Source: DATBHM01 sp963772375 (lineage in GTDB: Bacteria > Actinomycetota > UBA4738 > JACQTL01). From it: a stretch of 64,000 nucleotides of DNA. Positions 1-8,126 of the stretch are shown piece by piece. The stretch is taken from positions 62,001-126,000 of the forward strand of contig CAVYXG010000004.1 of the NCBI GenBank assembly GCA_963772375.1, given 5' to 3'. Both the position numbers and the translations under genes were made by a program. The notes under the pieces were generated by a model, which made no database searches, was not told the DNA's origin, and worked only from the letters and a program-made list of their open reading frames with translations. Within the stretch, counting starts at the first letter, position 1, and each line of letters starts with the position of its first letter.

Positions 1-1433
1 CCGTCGGCCGCGAGCCGCCGGCGGTCCCGCAGGACGACCGGCCCCACGTCGCCGATCCCGATCCCGTCGACGAAGGTCACCCCCGCCGGGACCCGCTCGC
101 CGAACCGGCAGTCGGGGCCGATCTCCACGGTGTCGCCGTCCTGCGCGATGAGGACGTGGTCGGCCGGGATGCCCACCTCCCGGGCCAGACGCGCGTGATG
201 CGAGAGATGGCGGTACTCGCCGTGCACCGGCACGAACCAGCGGGGCTTCACGAGGCTCAGCACGAACTTCAGCTCGTCGGCCCCCGCGTGCCCGGACACG
301 TGCACGGGCGCAGTCTGCACGCTGGAGACGTTCGCCCCCCGCCGGTACAGCCCGTCGACCACGCGGTGGATCGCGGGTTCGTTCCCGGGGATCATCGACG
401 AGCTGAGCACGACCGTGTCGTCCGGCTGGAGCTTCACCCACTTGTGCTCGCCGGCCGCCATCAGCGACAGGGCGGAGAGCGGCTCGCCCTGCGAACCCGT
501 CGAGATCACCACCACCGTTCGGGGGTCGTGGTCGGCGAGGTCCTCGATCGGGATGACGTTCCGTTCGGGCACGTCGAGATAGCCGAGCCTGCGTGCGGCC
601 GCCACGCTCTGGTGCATCGACCGTCCGAGAAACGCAACCATGCGGTGATCGGCGAAGGCCGCGTCGGCCGCCTGCTGGATGCGGTGGATGTGGCTCGCGA
701 AGCACGACAGGACCACAAGGCGCGGCGCGCGGGCCACCAGCTCGCGGAGCACCGGGCCCACGGTGCGTTCGCTCTGCACGTATCCGGTGTCCTCGGCGTT
801 CGTGGAGTCGGCGAGCAGCAGGTGGACGCCGCGGCGGCCCTCCTCGGCCAGCGCGCGGAGGTCGGTCGGCCGGTCGTCGAGCGGCGTCTGGTCGAGCTTG
901 AAGTCGCCGGTGTGCAGGACCGTGCCGTGGGGCGTGTCGACGGCCACGGCCACACCGTCCGGGATCGAGTGCGTCACCCGCAGGAACCGCATCCGGAACG
1001 GCCCGGCCGACGCCTCCTCGCCGGGCACGATCTCGCGGAGCTCCGCCCGGCCCCTGACCTCGTGCTCGGCGAGCTTGCCCTCGAGCAGCTCCAGCGTGAG
1101 CGCCGTGCCGTACACGATCGCCGGCATGTCGCGCAGGAGGTACGGCAGCGCCCCGATGTGGTCCTCGTGGCCGTGGGTGAGCACGATCGCCTCGAGCCGG
1201 TCGGACCGCCGCCGGAGGAACTCCAGGTCCGGTAGCACCAGGTCGACGCCCGGCATGCCCTCGTGGGGGAACGACAGCCCGCAGTCGATGACCAGCACCC
1301 GGCCGTCCATCTCCAGGCAGGCGATGTTCCGTCCGATCTCGCCGACGCCGCCGAGGAACGCGATGCGGCAGCCGTCGTACGGCGCCGCGGGTTCCTCGGC
1401 GGCGCCGTACTCGAGCTCGCCCGGGGCCTGCCC
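1..1433 (-). CDS. rnj: Ribonuclease J, 3' end outside window, 5' end unresolved
   Basis: Metallo-beta-lactamase/beta-CASP ribonuclease, which in bacteria acts as an endonuclease and 5'-3' exonuclease in RNA maturation and decay. The minus-strand frame contains the N-terminal block FLGGVGEIGRN, then IDCGLSFPHEGMPGVDL, the zinc motif THGHEDHIGALP, and further on SGHAGADELK, as in RNase J. It runs off the left edge. No ATG, GTG or TTG occurs in frame between the upstream stop (1554-1556) and the conserved N-terminus; the first in-frame ATG (1308-1310) lies inside the conserved block. The start is therefore non-canonical or a base is missing nearby. It follows dapA on the same strand, a common pairing. 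Family certain; 5' boundary only approximate. Confidence 0.9.
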
Positions 1434-1434
1434 G

Positions 1435-2319
1435 TCAGAGGAGACCGGCGTCCTCCAGCGTCCGGCGGATCCGCGCCCGCTCGTCGTCGGTGGCCGGGAG
1501 CAGCGGCAGGCGGGGATCGCCCGCCGGCAGCCCGAGCATGCCGAGCGCCGCCTTCAGCGGGATCGGGTTCGAGGTGATGAACAGCATCGAGTACAGGGGC
1601 GAGAGCTCCTCGTGGAGCTTGCGCGCGGAGGGCACGTCCCCGTCGAACACCATGTGCAGCATCTGGGCGATGCGGTCACCCACGAGGTGCGCAGCGACCG
1701 AGACGATCCCGGCCCCGCCCAGGCATGCGATGGCGAACGTCGCCCAGTCGTCGCCGGAGTACACGTCGAACCCGGCCGGCGCTTCCCGGATCAGCCGAGA
1801 GACCCCGTCGAGATCCCCGGTGGAGTCCTTGACCCCGACGATGTTCGGGACCGCGGCGAGCGCGAGCATGGTGTCGTTCTCGATGCGGGTCGCCGTCCGG
1901 CCGGGGATGTTGTACGGGATCACCGGCAGCTCGGTCGACTCGGCCACCTTCGTGAAGTGCGCGACCAGGCCGCGCTGGGGCGGCTTGTTGTAGTACGGCG
2001 TCACCACGAGCAGCGCGTCCACCCCGCACTCGGCCGCCTCGTTCCCCAGCTCGACCGTCTCCGCGGTGTTGTAGGTCCCGGTGCCGGCGACGACCTGGCC
2101 CTTGCCCTTCGCCACGTCGACCACCGCCCGGAACAGGTCGAGCTTCTCCCGGTGGGCGAGCGTCGGCGACTCGCCGGTCGAGCCCGCCACCACGATCGAG
2201 TCCGTGCCGTGCTCGAACAGGTGGGCGGCGAGCGCCTGCGCGCCGTCGAGGTCGAGCGAGCCGTCCTCGGCGAACGGCGTCGCCATCGCGGTGAGCACCG
2301 CTCCGAACCTTCCGGCCAT
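1435..2319 (-). CDS. dapA: 4-hydroxy-tetrahydrodipicolinate synthase
   Basis: Condenses pyruvate with aspartate semialdehyde, the first committed step of the lysine/diaminopimelate pathway, in the cytosol. The 294-residue protein is of normal length. Visible motifs are GSTGE (46-50), TPYYNKP (107-113), the catalytic-tyrosine region YNIPGRT (136-142) and Schiff-base lysine K164 in GVKDSTG. The ATG at 2319 was chosen because AAGGAGGAG lies just upstream; the frame stays open further upstream but that part has no family similarity. dapB, the next enzyme of the pathway, is at 7355-8122. rnj follows directly. Confidence 0.97.
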   Translation of the reverse strand: MAGRFGAVLTAMATPFAEDGSLDLDGAQALAAHLFEHGTDSIVVAGSTGESPTLAHREKLDLFRAVVDVAKGKGQVVAGTGTYNTAETVELGNEAAECGVDALLVVTPYYNKPPQRGLVAHFTKVAESTELPVIPYNIPGRTATRIENDTMLALAAVPNIVGVKDSTGDLDGVSRLIREAPAGFDVYSGDDWATFAIACLGGAGIVSVAAHLVGDRIAQMLHMVFDGDVPSARKLHEELSPLYSMLFITSNPIPLKAALGMLGLPAGDPRLPLLPATDDERARIRRTLEDAGLL

Positions 2320-2523
2320 GCGCTCCTCCTTCCGGTCCGGCGCCCGATGCATCCGGGGCTCCCGGGCCTCTCGCGTCACACTCGCCCCAGGCGTCACATG
2401 TTGCACGCGAGGCACGCGTGCCGACCGAGCCGCCTGCTGCTCGCGAGCCACGCGCCTGGCACCCGTACCGCCCGTGCCACACGACGCTGACCCGATTCGC
2501 ACCGGTCCGGGCCCGGCCGGAGC

Positions 2524-2529
2524 TATCCT
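2524..2529 (+). promoter_or_regulatory. Probable -10 box of a leaderless promoter (cobalamin adenosyltransferase)
   Basis: TATCCT ends 7 nt before the GTG start at 2537 and no Shine-Dalgarno lies between. This spacing puts transcription start at or next to the start codon. No convincing -35 is visible. Inferred from sequence only. Confidence 0.55.
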
Positions 2530-2536
2530 AGTCGCC

Positions 2537-3088
2537 GTGCCGCGCATCTACACGGGGACCGGCGACGACGGGACGACCGGGCTGCTCTACGGCGGGCGGA
2601 TCTCGAAGGCCGAGCCGGCCACCGAGGCCTATGGCGCCGTGGACGAAGCCGTCGCGGCCCTCGGCGTGGTCCGGTCGCTGACCGAGAACGTCACGTTTGC
2701 GGCGGAGCTGCTCCACCTGCAGCGAGACCTGTTCGTGGTGGGAGCCGACCTCGCCACCAACCCCGACGAGCGGGCCCGCCTGGAACCCGGCGTGTCCCTG
2801 GTGACCCACGACATGGTGGTCCGCCTCGAGGAGCTCATCGACCGCACGGTGGCCGAGCATCCCCTGCCGAACGAGTTCGTCGTCCCCGGGGCCACGCCCA
2901 TCTCGGCCGCGATCGACGTGGCACGGTCCGTGGTCCGCCGGGCCGAGCGGCGGACGGTCGGGTACCGCGACGCCGGGGGCCCCGTGAGCGACGACCTCCT
3001 GCACTACCTGAACCGCCTCTCCGACCTGCTGTTCTGCCTGGCCCGGTGGCAGGCCGGCGAGCACGAGCCCTCCAGCCGCGAGCCCTGA
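2537..3088 (+). CDS. pduO: PduO-type cob(I)alamin adenosyltransferase
   Basis: Transfers the adenosyl group of ATP to cob(I)alamin to form adenosylcobalamin. The protein starts PRIYTGTGDDGTTGL, the ATP-binding N-terminal signature of the PduO/MMAB family, followed by the AYGAVDEAVAALG block and, late in the protein, RRAERRTV and YLNRLSDLLF. It has 183 residues, the usual length. GTG 2537 was chosen because it directly precedes the signature and sits 7 nt after a -10 box. It is divergent from dapA across a 217-bp gap that holds both promoters. No other cobalamin genes are in the window. Confidence 0.95.
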   Translation: MPRIYTGTGDDGTTGLLYGGRISKAEPATEAYGAVDEAVAALGVVRSLTENVTFAAELLHLQRDLFVVGADLATNPDERARLEPGVSLVTHDMVVRLEELIDRTVAEHPLPNEFVVPGATPISAAIDVARSVVRRAERRTVGYRDAGGPVSDDLLHYLNRLSDLLFCLARWQAGEHEPSSREP

Positions 3089-3150
3089 CGCCGGCGGCCG
3101 GCCGTCGATACCATCCGCGCAACGCCCCGCACGACCGACGGGAGGACGGC

Positions 3151-3468
3151 ATGTACCGGGTCCACATCTGGCTGCGGAAGAACGAGGGGGCGACCACGGA
3201 GGAGTTCGCCGATCATTGGCTGAACGTCCACGCGCCCATCGCCAGAGACGGCTACGAGCATCTGAGGGGCTACGTCGTGAAGGTGGTCACGGGGGCCGGC
3301 CGCGACCAGGAGGTCCCGTACGACGGCGTCGCCGAGCTCGCGTGGGACAGCCGGGAGGACTTCGTGGCCGACATGAAGAGCGAGGCCGCCGCCGCGGGCG
3401 CCGAGGACCTGAAGACGTTCACCTCGGCGATGGGGCTGCTCTTCGTCGAACAGACCGTGGTCGAGTAG
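3151..3468 (+). CDS. EthD-domain (ferredoxin-like dimeric barrel) protein
   Basis: A 105-residue protein starting MYRVHIWLRKNEG with the HWLNVHAPIA motif near residues 24-33, characteristic of EthD/dimeric alpha-beta barrel proteins. The in vivo role of most members is unknown; some accompany oxidative degradation genes. ATG 3151 is preceded by GGGAGG at good spacing. A possible -10 (TACCAT) lies near 3109. It stands alone between the adenosyltransferase and the LysE-like exporter, so the context does not reveal a substrate. Confidence 0.8.
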   Translation: MYRVHIWLRKNEGATTEEFADHWLNVHAPIARDGYEHLRGYVVKVVTGAGRDQEVPYDGVAELAWDSREDFVADMKSEAAAAGAEDLKTFTSAMGLLFVEQTVVE

Positions 3469-3496
3469 GCGGCCCGGCGGCGGCGGTGGTGGGGAC

Positions 3497-4162
3497 GTGG
3501 ACCTCTCGCACGCCGCCACCGGGGTCGGGCTGGGCATCGCGCTCGGCGTCTCGCCGGGGCCCGTCCAGCTGCTGCTCCTGACCGAGGCGGCGCGGGGCGG
3601 CGTGGGCCGGGGGTTCCGGGCCATGCTGGGCGCGAACGGAACCTTCCTCGTGCTCCTGCTGCTGCTCGCCGCGGGGTTCTCCGCGCTCGCCCCCACCGGG
3701 ACCGCCATCCGGGTGCTGGAGATCCTCGGTGGGGCGTTCCTGCTGTTCGTGGCCGTGGACGCCGGCCGCGAGGCCCTCAAGGGCGAGGACGTCCGCAAGG
3801 CGGAGGCCGCCGCGGAGCGGGCCCGGCGGGAGGCCCGGTCCGGCGTTCGGGCTGCGGTCGTGGCCCACCCGGCCACCCGGGGCGTGGTCGCGGTGCTGCT
3901 CAACCCCGGCTCGTGGCTGTTCCTCGCGACCACCGCGTCGGCGCTGCTGGCGAACGCGGTCGAAGGTGGCGGCCGTCCGGCCGCGTTCGTCACGGCGATC
4001 GCGCTCATGGCGGGGGTCTCGGTGATGGACGCCGTCACCGTGCTGCTGGGCGGGGGAAGCGCGCTGCTCACCGGGCGCGCCGGGCGGTGGATCCGCCTGG
4101 GGCTGACGGCGGTGCTGGGGGCGATCGGCGTGGTGTTCGTCGTGCGGGGGATCCACGGGTGA
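3497..4162 (+). CDS. LysE/RhtB-family exporter
   Basis: A 221-residue inner-membrane protein with about five to six hydrophobic segments. The N-terminus has GLGIALGVSPGPVQLLLL, the LysE/RhtB hallmark (G.SPGP), and the second half contains LLNPGSWLFLATT, matching the conserved NP motif. This family exports amino acids or other small metabolites; the substrate cannot be read here. A charged loop (about residues 90-118) separates the two halves. The start is the GTG at 3497 behind a G-rich stretch. The lipoprotein gene begins 48 bp after the stop. Confidence 0.85.
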   Translation: MDLSHAATGVGLGIALGVSPGPVQLLLLTEAARGGVGRGFRAMLGANGTFLVLLLLLAAGFSALAPTGTAIRVLEILGGAFLLFVAVDAGREALKGEDVRKAEAAAERARREARSGVRAAVVAHPATRGVVAVLLNPGSWLFLATTASALLANAVEGGGRPAAFVTAIALMAGVSVMDAVTVLLGGGSALLTGRAGRWIRLGLTAVLGAIGVVFVVRGIHG

Positions 4163-4196
4163 TCGCCGGCGCAGTGCACCGCGGCCGGTCGGCCGT

Positions 4197-4202
4197 TAGC
4201 AT
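4197..4202 (+). promoter_or_regulatory. Probable -10 box of a leaderless promoter (LprG-like lipoprotein)
   Basis: TAGCAT ends 7 nt before the GTG start at 4210, with no ribosome-binding site between. The arrangement matches the other leaderless candidates in this window. Inference from spacing. Confidence 0.5.
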
Positions 4203-4209
4203 TTGGCAC

Positions 4210-4932
4210 GTGCTGACCATCGAACGATGGCGCCGGGGCGTGCTCGCGGCCATCGTCCTCTCCACGCTGGCCGCCTTCCTCGTAGGGTGTTCGTCGAAGG
4301 GCGGATCGGGCCCCACGACGGCCGCGAACCTCCCGGCCGCCGCGGGCCTCCTCAAGGCCTCCGAGGGCGCGATGAAGCAGGTCGAGAGCGCGAAGTTCCA
4401 CCTCGATGGCAAGGGCTCGATCGCGGGCGTCGAGGTCGACAGCGCCGACGGGACGATCACGAGCGACGGCAAGGCCCAGGGCACGGCGAAGGTCGTGCAG
4501 AGCGGCACGCTCGCCTCGATCGACCTCGTGGTGGTCGGCGGCGACATCTACATCAAGGGCCCCACCGGGACGTTCGCGAAGCTGCCGCCGGGCGCCGCTG
4601 GCGCTTTCTTCGACCCATCGCAGATCCTCAACCCGGACGAGGGCCTGGCCCAGCTCATGCACTTCGCCACCGACGCGAACACCGTCGGCGAGGAGACCGT
4701 GAACGGGGTCGACGCCTACAAGGTCGAGGCGCAGCTCGACGGCGCCCTCGTGTCGCACCTCATGCCGATCTCGGCCGTGAACAAGGTGGACGGGACGCTG
4801 TGGATCGCCAAGGATGGGAACCGGCTCGTGCAGATCTCGGTCACCGCGCCGCAGGTCGGTGGCAAGTCGGCCCAGCTCACGCTCTCCCTCACCGACTTCG
4901 GCGTCCAGACGAACATCACCCCACCCGCATGA
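4210..4932 (+). CDS. LppX/LprAFG-family lipoprotein, LprG-like
   Basis: A 240-residue lipoprotein. A signal peptide of about 25 residues ends in the lipobox LVGC followed by SSKGG. The mature part contains short motifs typical of the LppX_LprAFG family: an early SAKFHLDG, a central DIYIKGPTGTFAKLP, and a C-terminal GTLWIAKDGNRLVQI. These proteins fold as a half-barrel with a lipid-binding cavity and carry lipids across the periplasmic space. GTG 4210 was chosen because it gives a correct signal peptide and follows a -10 box. The stop overlaps the MFS start (ATGA), the order of lprG-Rv1410c in mycobacteria, so joint lipid export is likely but inferred. Confidence 0.85.
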   Translation: MLTIERWRRGVLAAIVLSTLAAFLVGCSSKGGSGPTTAANLPAAAGLLKASEGAMKQVESAKFHLDGKGSIAGVEVDSADGTITSDGKAQGTAKVVQSGTLASIDLVVVGGDIYIKGPTGTFAKLPPGAAGAFFDPSQILNPDEGLAQLMHFATDANTVGEETVNGVDAYKVEAQLDGALVSHLMPISAVNKVDGTLWIAKDGNRLVQISVTAPQVGGKSAQLTLSLTDFGVQTNITPPA

Positions 4933-6566
4933 ACCGCGCCGGCCGCAAGGCCGAGGGCGCCGGGACCGGCGGGACGCCGCCGGCGCCGATTCCCGCGGAT
5001 GCGACGCCGGCGTCCGCGCCGCCGCCGGTCCGGCACGCCACGCGCGACCGGAGAGTGGCGGTCGGGATCGCCGGCCTCGGGGTCCTGGTCGCGGCGCTCG
5101 ACGCCTACGTCGTCACCACGATCCTGCTGACGATCTTCAACGGGATCGGGCTCGTCGCGAACCACCCCGAGCTCGCGTTCCTCATCATCACTCCGTACCT
5201 GCTGGGATACGTCGCGGCCATGCCGCTCCTCGGGCAGCTGTCGGACCGGCTGGGCCGACGGCCGGTGATCTACGCGTGCCTGTTCGGGTTCGCGTTCGGA
5301 TCCCTCGTGTCGGGCCTGGCCACCAACCTCCCGGTGCTGGTCGTCGGGCGGTTCCTGCAGGGAGCGGCCGGCGGCGCGCTGCTCCCCGTGACGTTCGCCC
5401 TGGTCGGTGACCTGTGGGACCCCCGGACGCGACCGGTGGCGCTCGGCGCCGTCGGGGCGACGCAGGAGCTCGGCAGCGTACTGGGCCCGCTGTACGGCGC
5501 CGGCGTGGCGGCGCTGGTGGGGTGGCGCGGCGTGTTCTGGATCAACATCCCGCTCGCCATCGCGGCCGCGCTGATCATCCGTCGGAAGGTCCCCGGCGGG
5601 AAGCTCACGGCCCTCGACCACCGCCCGCGCGTGGACGTCGTGGGCGGCCTCCTGCTGTTCGTGGCCCTGGCCGCGGTCATCGCCGGACTGTTCAATCCGA
5701 ACCCGGAGAACGGCGTCCTCCCGCCGTGGGGCGCACTCACCATCGTCGGCGGGGTGCTCGTCCTCGCCGCCTTCGTCGTGTGGGAGGCGGTCTCCCCCAC
5801 CCGTCTGCTCGACCCCGACGGGATCGACACACGGCCGTTCCTCGCCGCCATGGGGACGAACCTGCTCGCCGGGGCCGCGCTCATGATCACCCTGGTCGAC
5901 GTGCCGCTGGTCGCCCAGACGATCCTCGACGAGACCGCGCTGGGCGGGGCCCTGTTCCTGTCGTGGTTCCTGATCGGGCTGCCGGTCGGCGCGCTGGTCG
6001 GCGGGCTGGTCACCGTCCGGACGTCCGAGCGCCTCACCGCCACCGTCGGGATGGCGCTGTCGACGGTGGCGTTCTGGCTGATCGCGGGGTGGCCCGTGGC
6101 AGTCCTGCAGGCCCGGCACCACCTGGGGCCGCTGTCCCTGCCCCGCGCCGACGTCGACCTGCTGCTGGCCGGCCTGGGGCTCGGCCTCGTCATCGCGCCG
6201 GTGACGGCGGCGACGCTCCGGGCCTCCGACCCCGCGCAGCACGGCGTGGCCTCGTCGGCCGTCGTGGTGGGGCGGATGCTGGGCATGCTGGTGGGGATCG
6301 CCGCCGCGGCCGCATGGGGGCTCCACCGCTACAAGCAGCTCACCGCGAACCTCAACGTGACCCTGCCGACGAAGATCTACAACCGGCGGCTGAAGGCCGC
6401 GTTGCGGATCGAGTACCACGAGGTCTTCCTGATCTCGGCGGCGATCTGCCTGGTGGGAGTCCTCACGGCGCTGGCGCTGGGGAAGCGCGACGCCGGCCCC
6501 TTCGCCGCGGAGGACGTCGCCGCCCCGGATGCGGCCTCGGAAGGGCCGCCCGCAGGGCACGGCTGA
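4929..6566 (+). CDS. MFS transporter, DHA2-like 14-TM type, partner of the lipoprotein
   Basis: A 545-residue major facilitator with a disordered Pro/Ala N-terminus (about 1-40) and roughly 14 hydrophobic segments. TM1 holds LDAYVVTT, and the loop after TM2 has the MFS motif A, GQLSDRLGRRPV. Between the last two TMs (about residues 465-500) lies a charged, non-membrane stretch (HRYKQLTANL to LRIEYHE), which resembles in position the periplasmic extension of mycobacterial Rv1410c. The start overlaps the lipoprotein stop by ATGA. Substrate inferred by analogy: triacylglycerol-like lipid; drug export is an alternative for the family. Confidence 0.9.
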   Translation: MNRAGRKAEGAGTGGTPPAPIPADATPASAPPPVRHATRDRRVAVGIAGLGVLVAALDAYVVTTILLTIFNGIGLVANHPELAFLIITPYLLGYVAAMPLLGQLSDRLGRRPVIYACLFGFAFGSLVSGLATNLPVLVVGRFLQGAAGGALLPVTFALVGDLWDPRTRPVALGAVGATQELGSVLGPLYGAGVAALVGWRGVFWINIPLAIAAALIIRRKVPGGKLTALDHRPRVDVVGGLLLFVALAAVIAGLFNPNPENGVLPPWGALTIVGGVLVLAAFVVWEAVSPTRLLDPDGIDTRPFLAAMGTNLLAGAALMITLVDVPLVAQTILDETALGGALFLSWFLIGLPVGALVGGLVTVRTSERLTATVGMALSTVAFWLIAGWPVAVLQARHHLGPLSLPRADVDLLLAGLGLGLVIAPVTAATLRASDPAQHGVASSAVVVGRMLGMLVGIAAAAAWGLHRYKQLTANLNVTLPTKIYNRRLKAALRIEYHEVFLISAAICLVGVLTALALGKRDAGPFAAEDVAAPDAASEGPPAGHG

Positions 6567-6569
6567 TCG

Positions 6570-7358
6570 TCAGGCCGGGTCGAGGCCCTCGAACACGTCG
6601 CCGAGGCGAGGCGCGCCGGGTTCGCGTTCCGGCCAGGCCATGACGAAGAACTCCCGCCCGAGAATCTCCGGGATGCGGTCCTCGGGCATGTCGTCGAGCA
6701 TCGCCGCCTGCGTCCGGTGCGCGCGGAGCGCCGCGACCACCCGGTCGGCCACGGCCCTGGCGTCGACCTCCACCGCGATCGTGTCGTCGTCGACCCCGCG
6801 CGGCTGGAACGGCTCCTCCGGATCCAACGGCTCCCACCCGGCCTCCACCTGCATCCTCTGCCACTCCCGGATCCGGGACCACGGAACGGACGTGTACAGC
6901 AGCCGGCGGAACGCGGCCGGGTCGCCCGACCGCTCGCGCGCCCGGTGGAACGCCTCCGTCGCGGCGGCGCCGATCGTGATGTGGTCGACGTGCTTGGTCA
7001 CGCCCTCCGGGCCGAACGTCACGACGACCTCCGGAGCGAACACCTCGAGCAGCGCGGTCACGCGGTCCACCAACGACGCGCGATCCACCTCACCCAGCCC
7101 GCCGTCGGGCTCCCGGAGGAGCTCGATCCGGGCGTCGGGCGCGCCGAGCGCCGCGTACGCGTCCCGGGCCTCGCCCTCGCGCACCTCGCCGAGGTTCGCC
7201 CTCGTGGCGCCGGTGCCGGGCGCGATCTCTCCGGCCTCGCCGCTCGTCGCGAGGACCGACTGGACGTCGAGGTCACCGGCACGGAGTGCGACCGTCCCGC
7301 CGATGCCGAACGTGTCGTCGTCCGGATGCGCGAACACGCCCGCCAGGCGGCGGCTCAC
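6570..7358 (-). CDS. PIG-L family zinc deacetylase
   Basis: A 262-residue hydrolase that removes N-acetyl groups from sugar derivatives. The zinc site is visible as AHPDDD (10-15) and the later HVDH. Actinobacterial relatives include MshB (mycothiol synthesis) and Mca (mycothiol conjugate amidase); the sequence alone does not decide, and no other mycothiol gene is near. The GTG at 7358 overlaps the dapB stop (GTGA), so it is probably co-translated with dapB. It converges with the MFS gene, whose stop is only 3 bp away. Confidence 0.88.
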   Translation of the reverse strand: MSRRLAGVFAHPDDDTFGIGGTVALRAGDLDVQSVLATSGEAGEIAPGTGATRANLGEVREGEARDAYAALGAPDARIELLREPDGGLGEVDRASLVDRVTALLEVFAPEVVVTFGPEGVTKHVDHITIGAAATEAFHRARERSGDPAAFRRLLYTSVPWSRIREWQRMQVEAGWEPLDPEEPFQPRGVDDDTIAVEVDARAVADRVVAALRAHRTQAAMLDDMPEDRIPEILGREFFVMAWPEREPGAPRLGDVFEGLDPA

Positions 7359-8122
7359 AGGCCGAGCAGCCGGTCGAGCCCGACGGTGAGGCCGGGGCGG
7401 TTGGCGACCTCCTTCACCGCCAGCACGACCCCCGGCATGAACGACGAGCGGTCCGTCGAGTCGTGACGGATCGACAGGGTCTGCCCGGATCCGCCGAGGA
7501 TGACCTCCTGGTGCGCCACCAGCCCGGGCAGGCGGATCGAGTGGATCCGGATGCCCTCGTGGTCGCCGCCCCGCGAGCCCCGCAGCGACTCGTCCGTCGG
7601 GCCGTGGTACTCGCGCCCGCGGCTCGCGGCGATGCGGCGGGCGGTCGAGAGCGCGGTGCCCGACGGCGCGTCGACCTTGCCGTCGTGGTGCAGCTCGATG
7701 ATCTCGACGGCCGGCAGGAACCGGGACGCCTGCTCGGCGAAGTGCATCATGAGCACCGCCCCGATCGCGAAGTTCGGCGCGACGAACACGTTGGAACGTC
7801 GGCCGGCCCCCTCGATGGCCGACTCGATGCGCCCGAGGTCGTCCGGCGTCCATCCGGTGGTGCCCACCACCACGTGGACGCCGTTCGCGACGCACCACAG
7901 CACGTTGCCGAGCACCGCGTCGGGCCGGGTGAAGTCCACCGCGACCTGGGTGCCAGCATCGGTGAGGGCCTCGGGACGCTCGGCGACCGCCAGCCCATCC
8001 ACCTCCCCGCCGGCCGTGTCGACCGCTGCTACGAGCTCCAGGTCGGGGTCGGCGGCGACGGCGGCGCAGACCGTCCGGCCCATTCGGCCGCTCGCCCCCA
8101 GCACGCCGACGCGGATCGCCAC
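7355..8122 (-). CDS. dapB: 4-hydroxy-tetrahydrodipicolinate reductase
   Basis: Reduces the DapA product with NAD(P)H in lysine/diaminopimelate synthesis. The 255-residue protein has the nucleotide-binding GASGRMG (9-15), VGTTG (86-90), and the catalytic region ELHHDGKVDAPSGTA with H145, H146 and K149. The GTG start at 8122 lies 4 bp after the stop of the M16 protease gene, so the genes are co-transcribed. Normal length for the family. Confidence 0.97.
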   Translation of the reverse strand: MAIRVGVLGASGRMGRTVCAAVAADPDLELVAAVDTAGGEVDGLAVAERPEALTDAGTQVAVDFTRPDAVLGNVLWCVANGVHVVVGTTGWTPDDLGRIESAIEGAGRRSNVFVAPNFAIGAVLMMHFAEQASRFLPAVEIIELHHDGKVDAPSGTALSTARRIAASRGREYHGPTDESLRGSRGGDHEGIRIHSIRLPGLVAHQEVILGGSGQTLSIRHDSTDRSSFMPGVVLAVKEVANRPGLTVGLDRLLGL

Positions 8123-8126
8123 CCGG

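Noticed and set aside
156..2490. Long plus-strand open frames opposite RNase J and dapA
   Set aside because: Arg/His/Pro-rich translations without any family motif; the minus strand carries two clear enzymes. High GC leaves antisense frames open.
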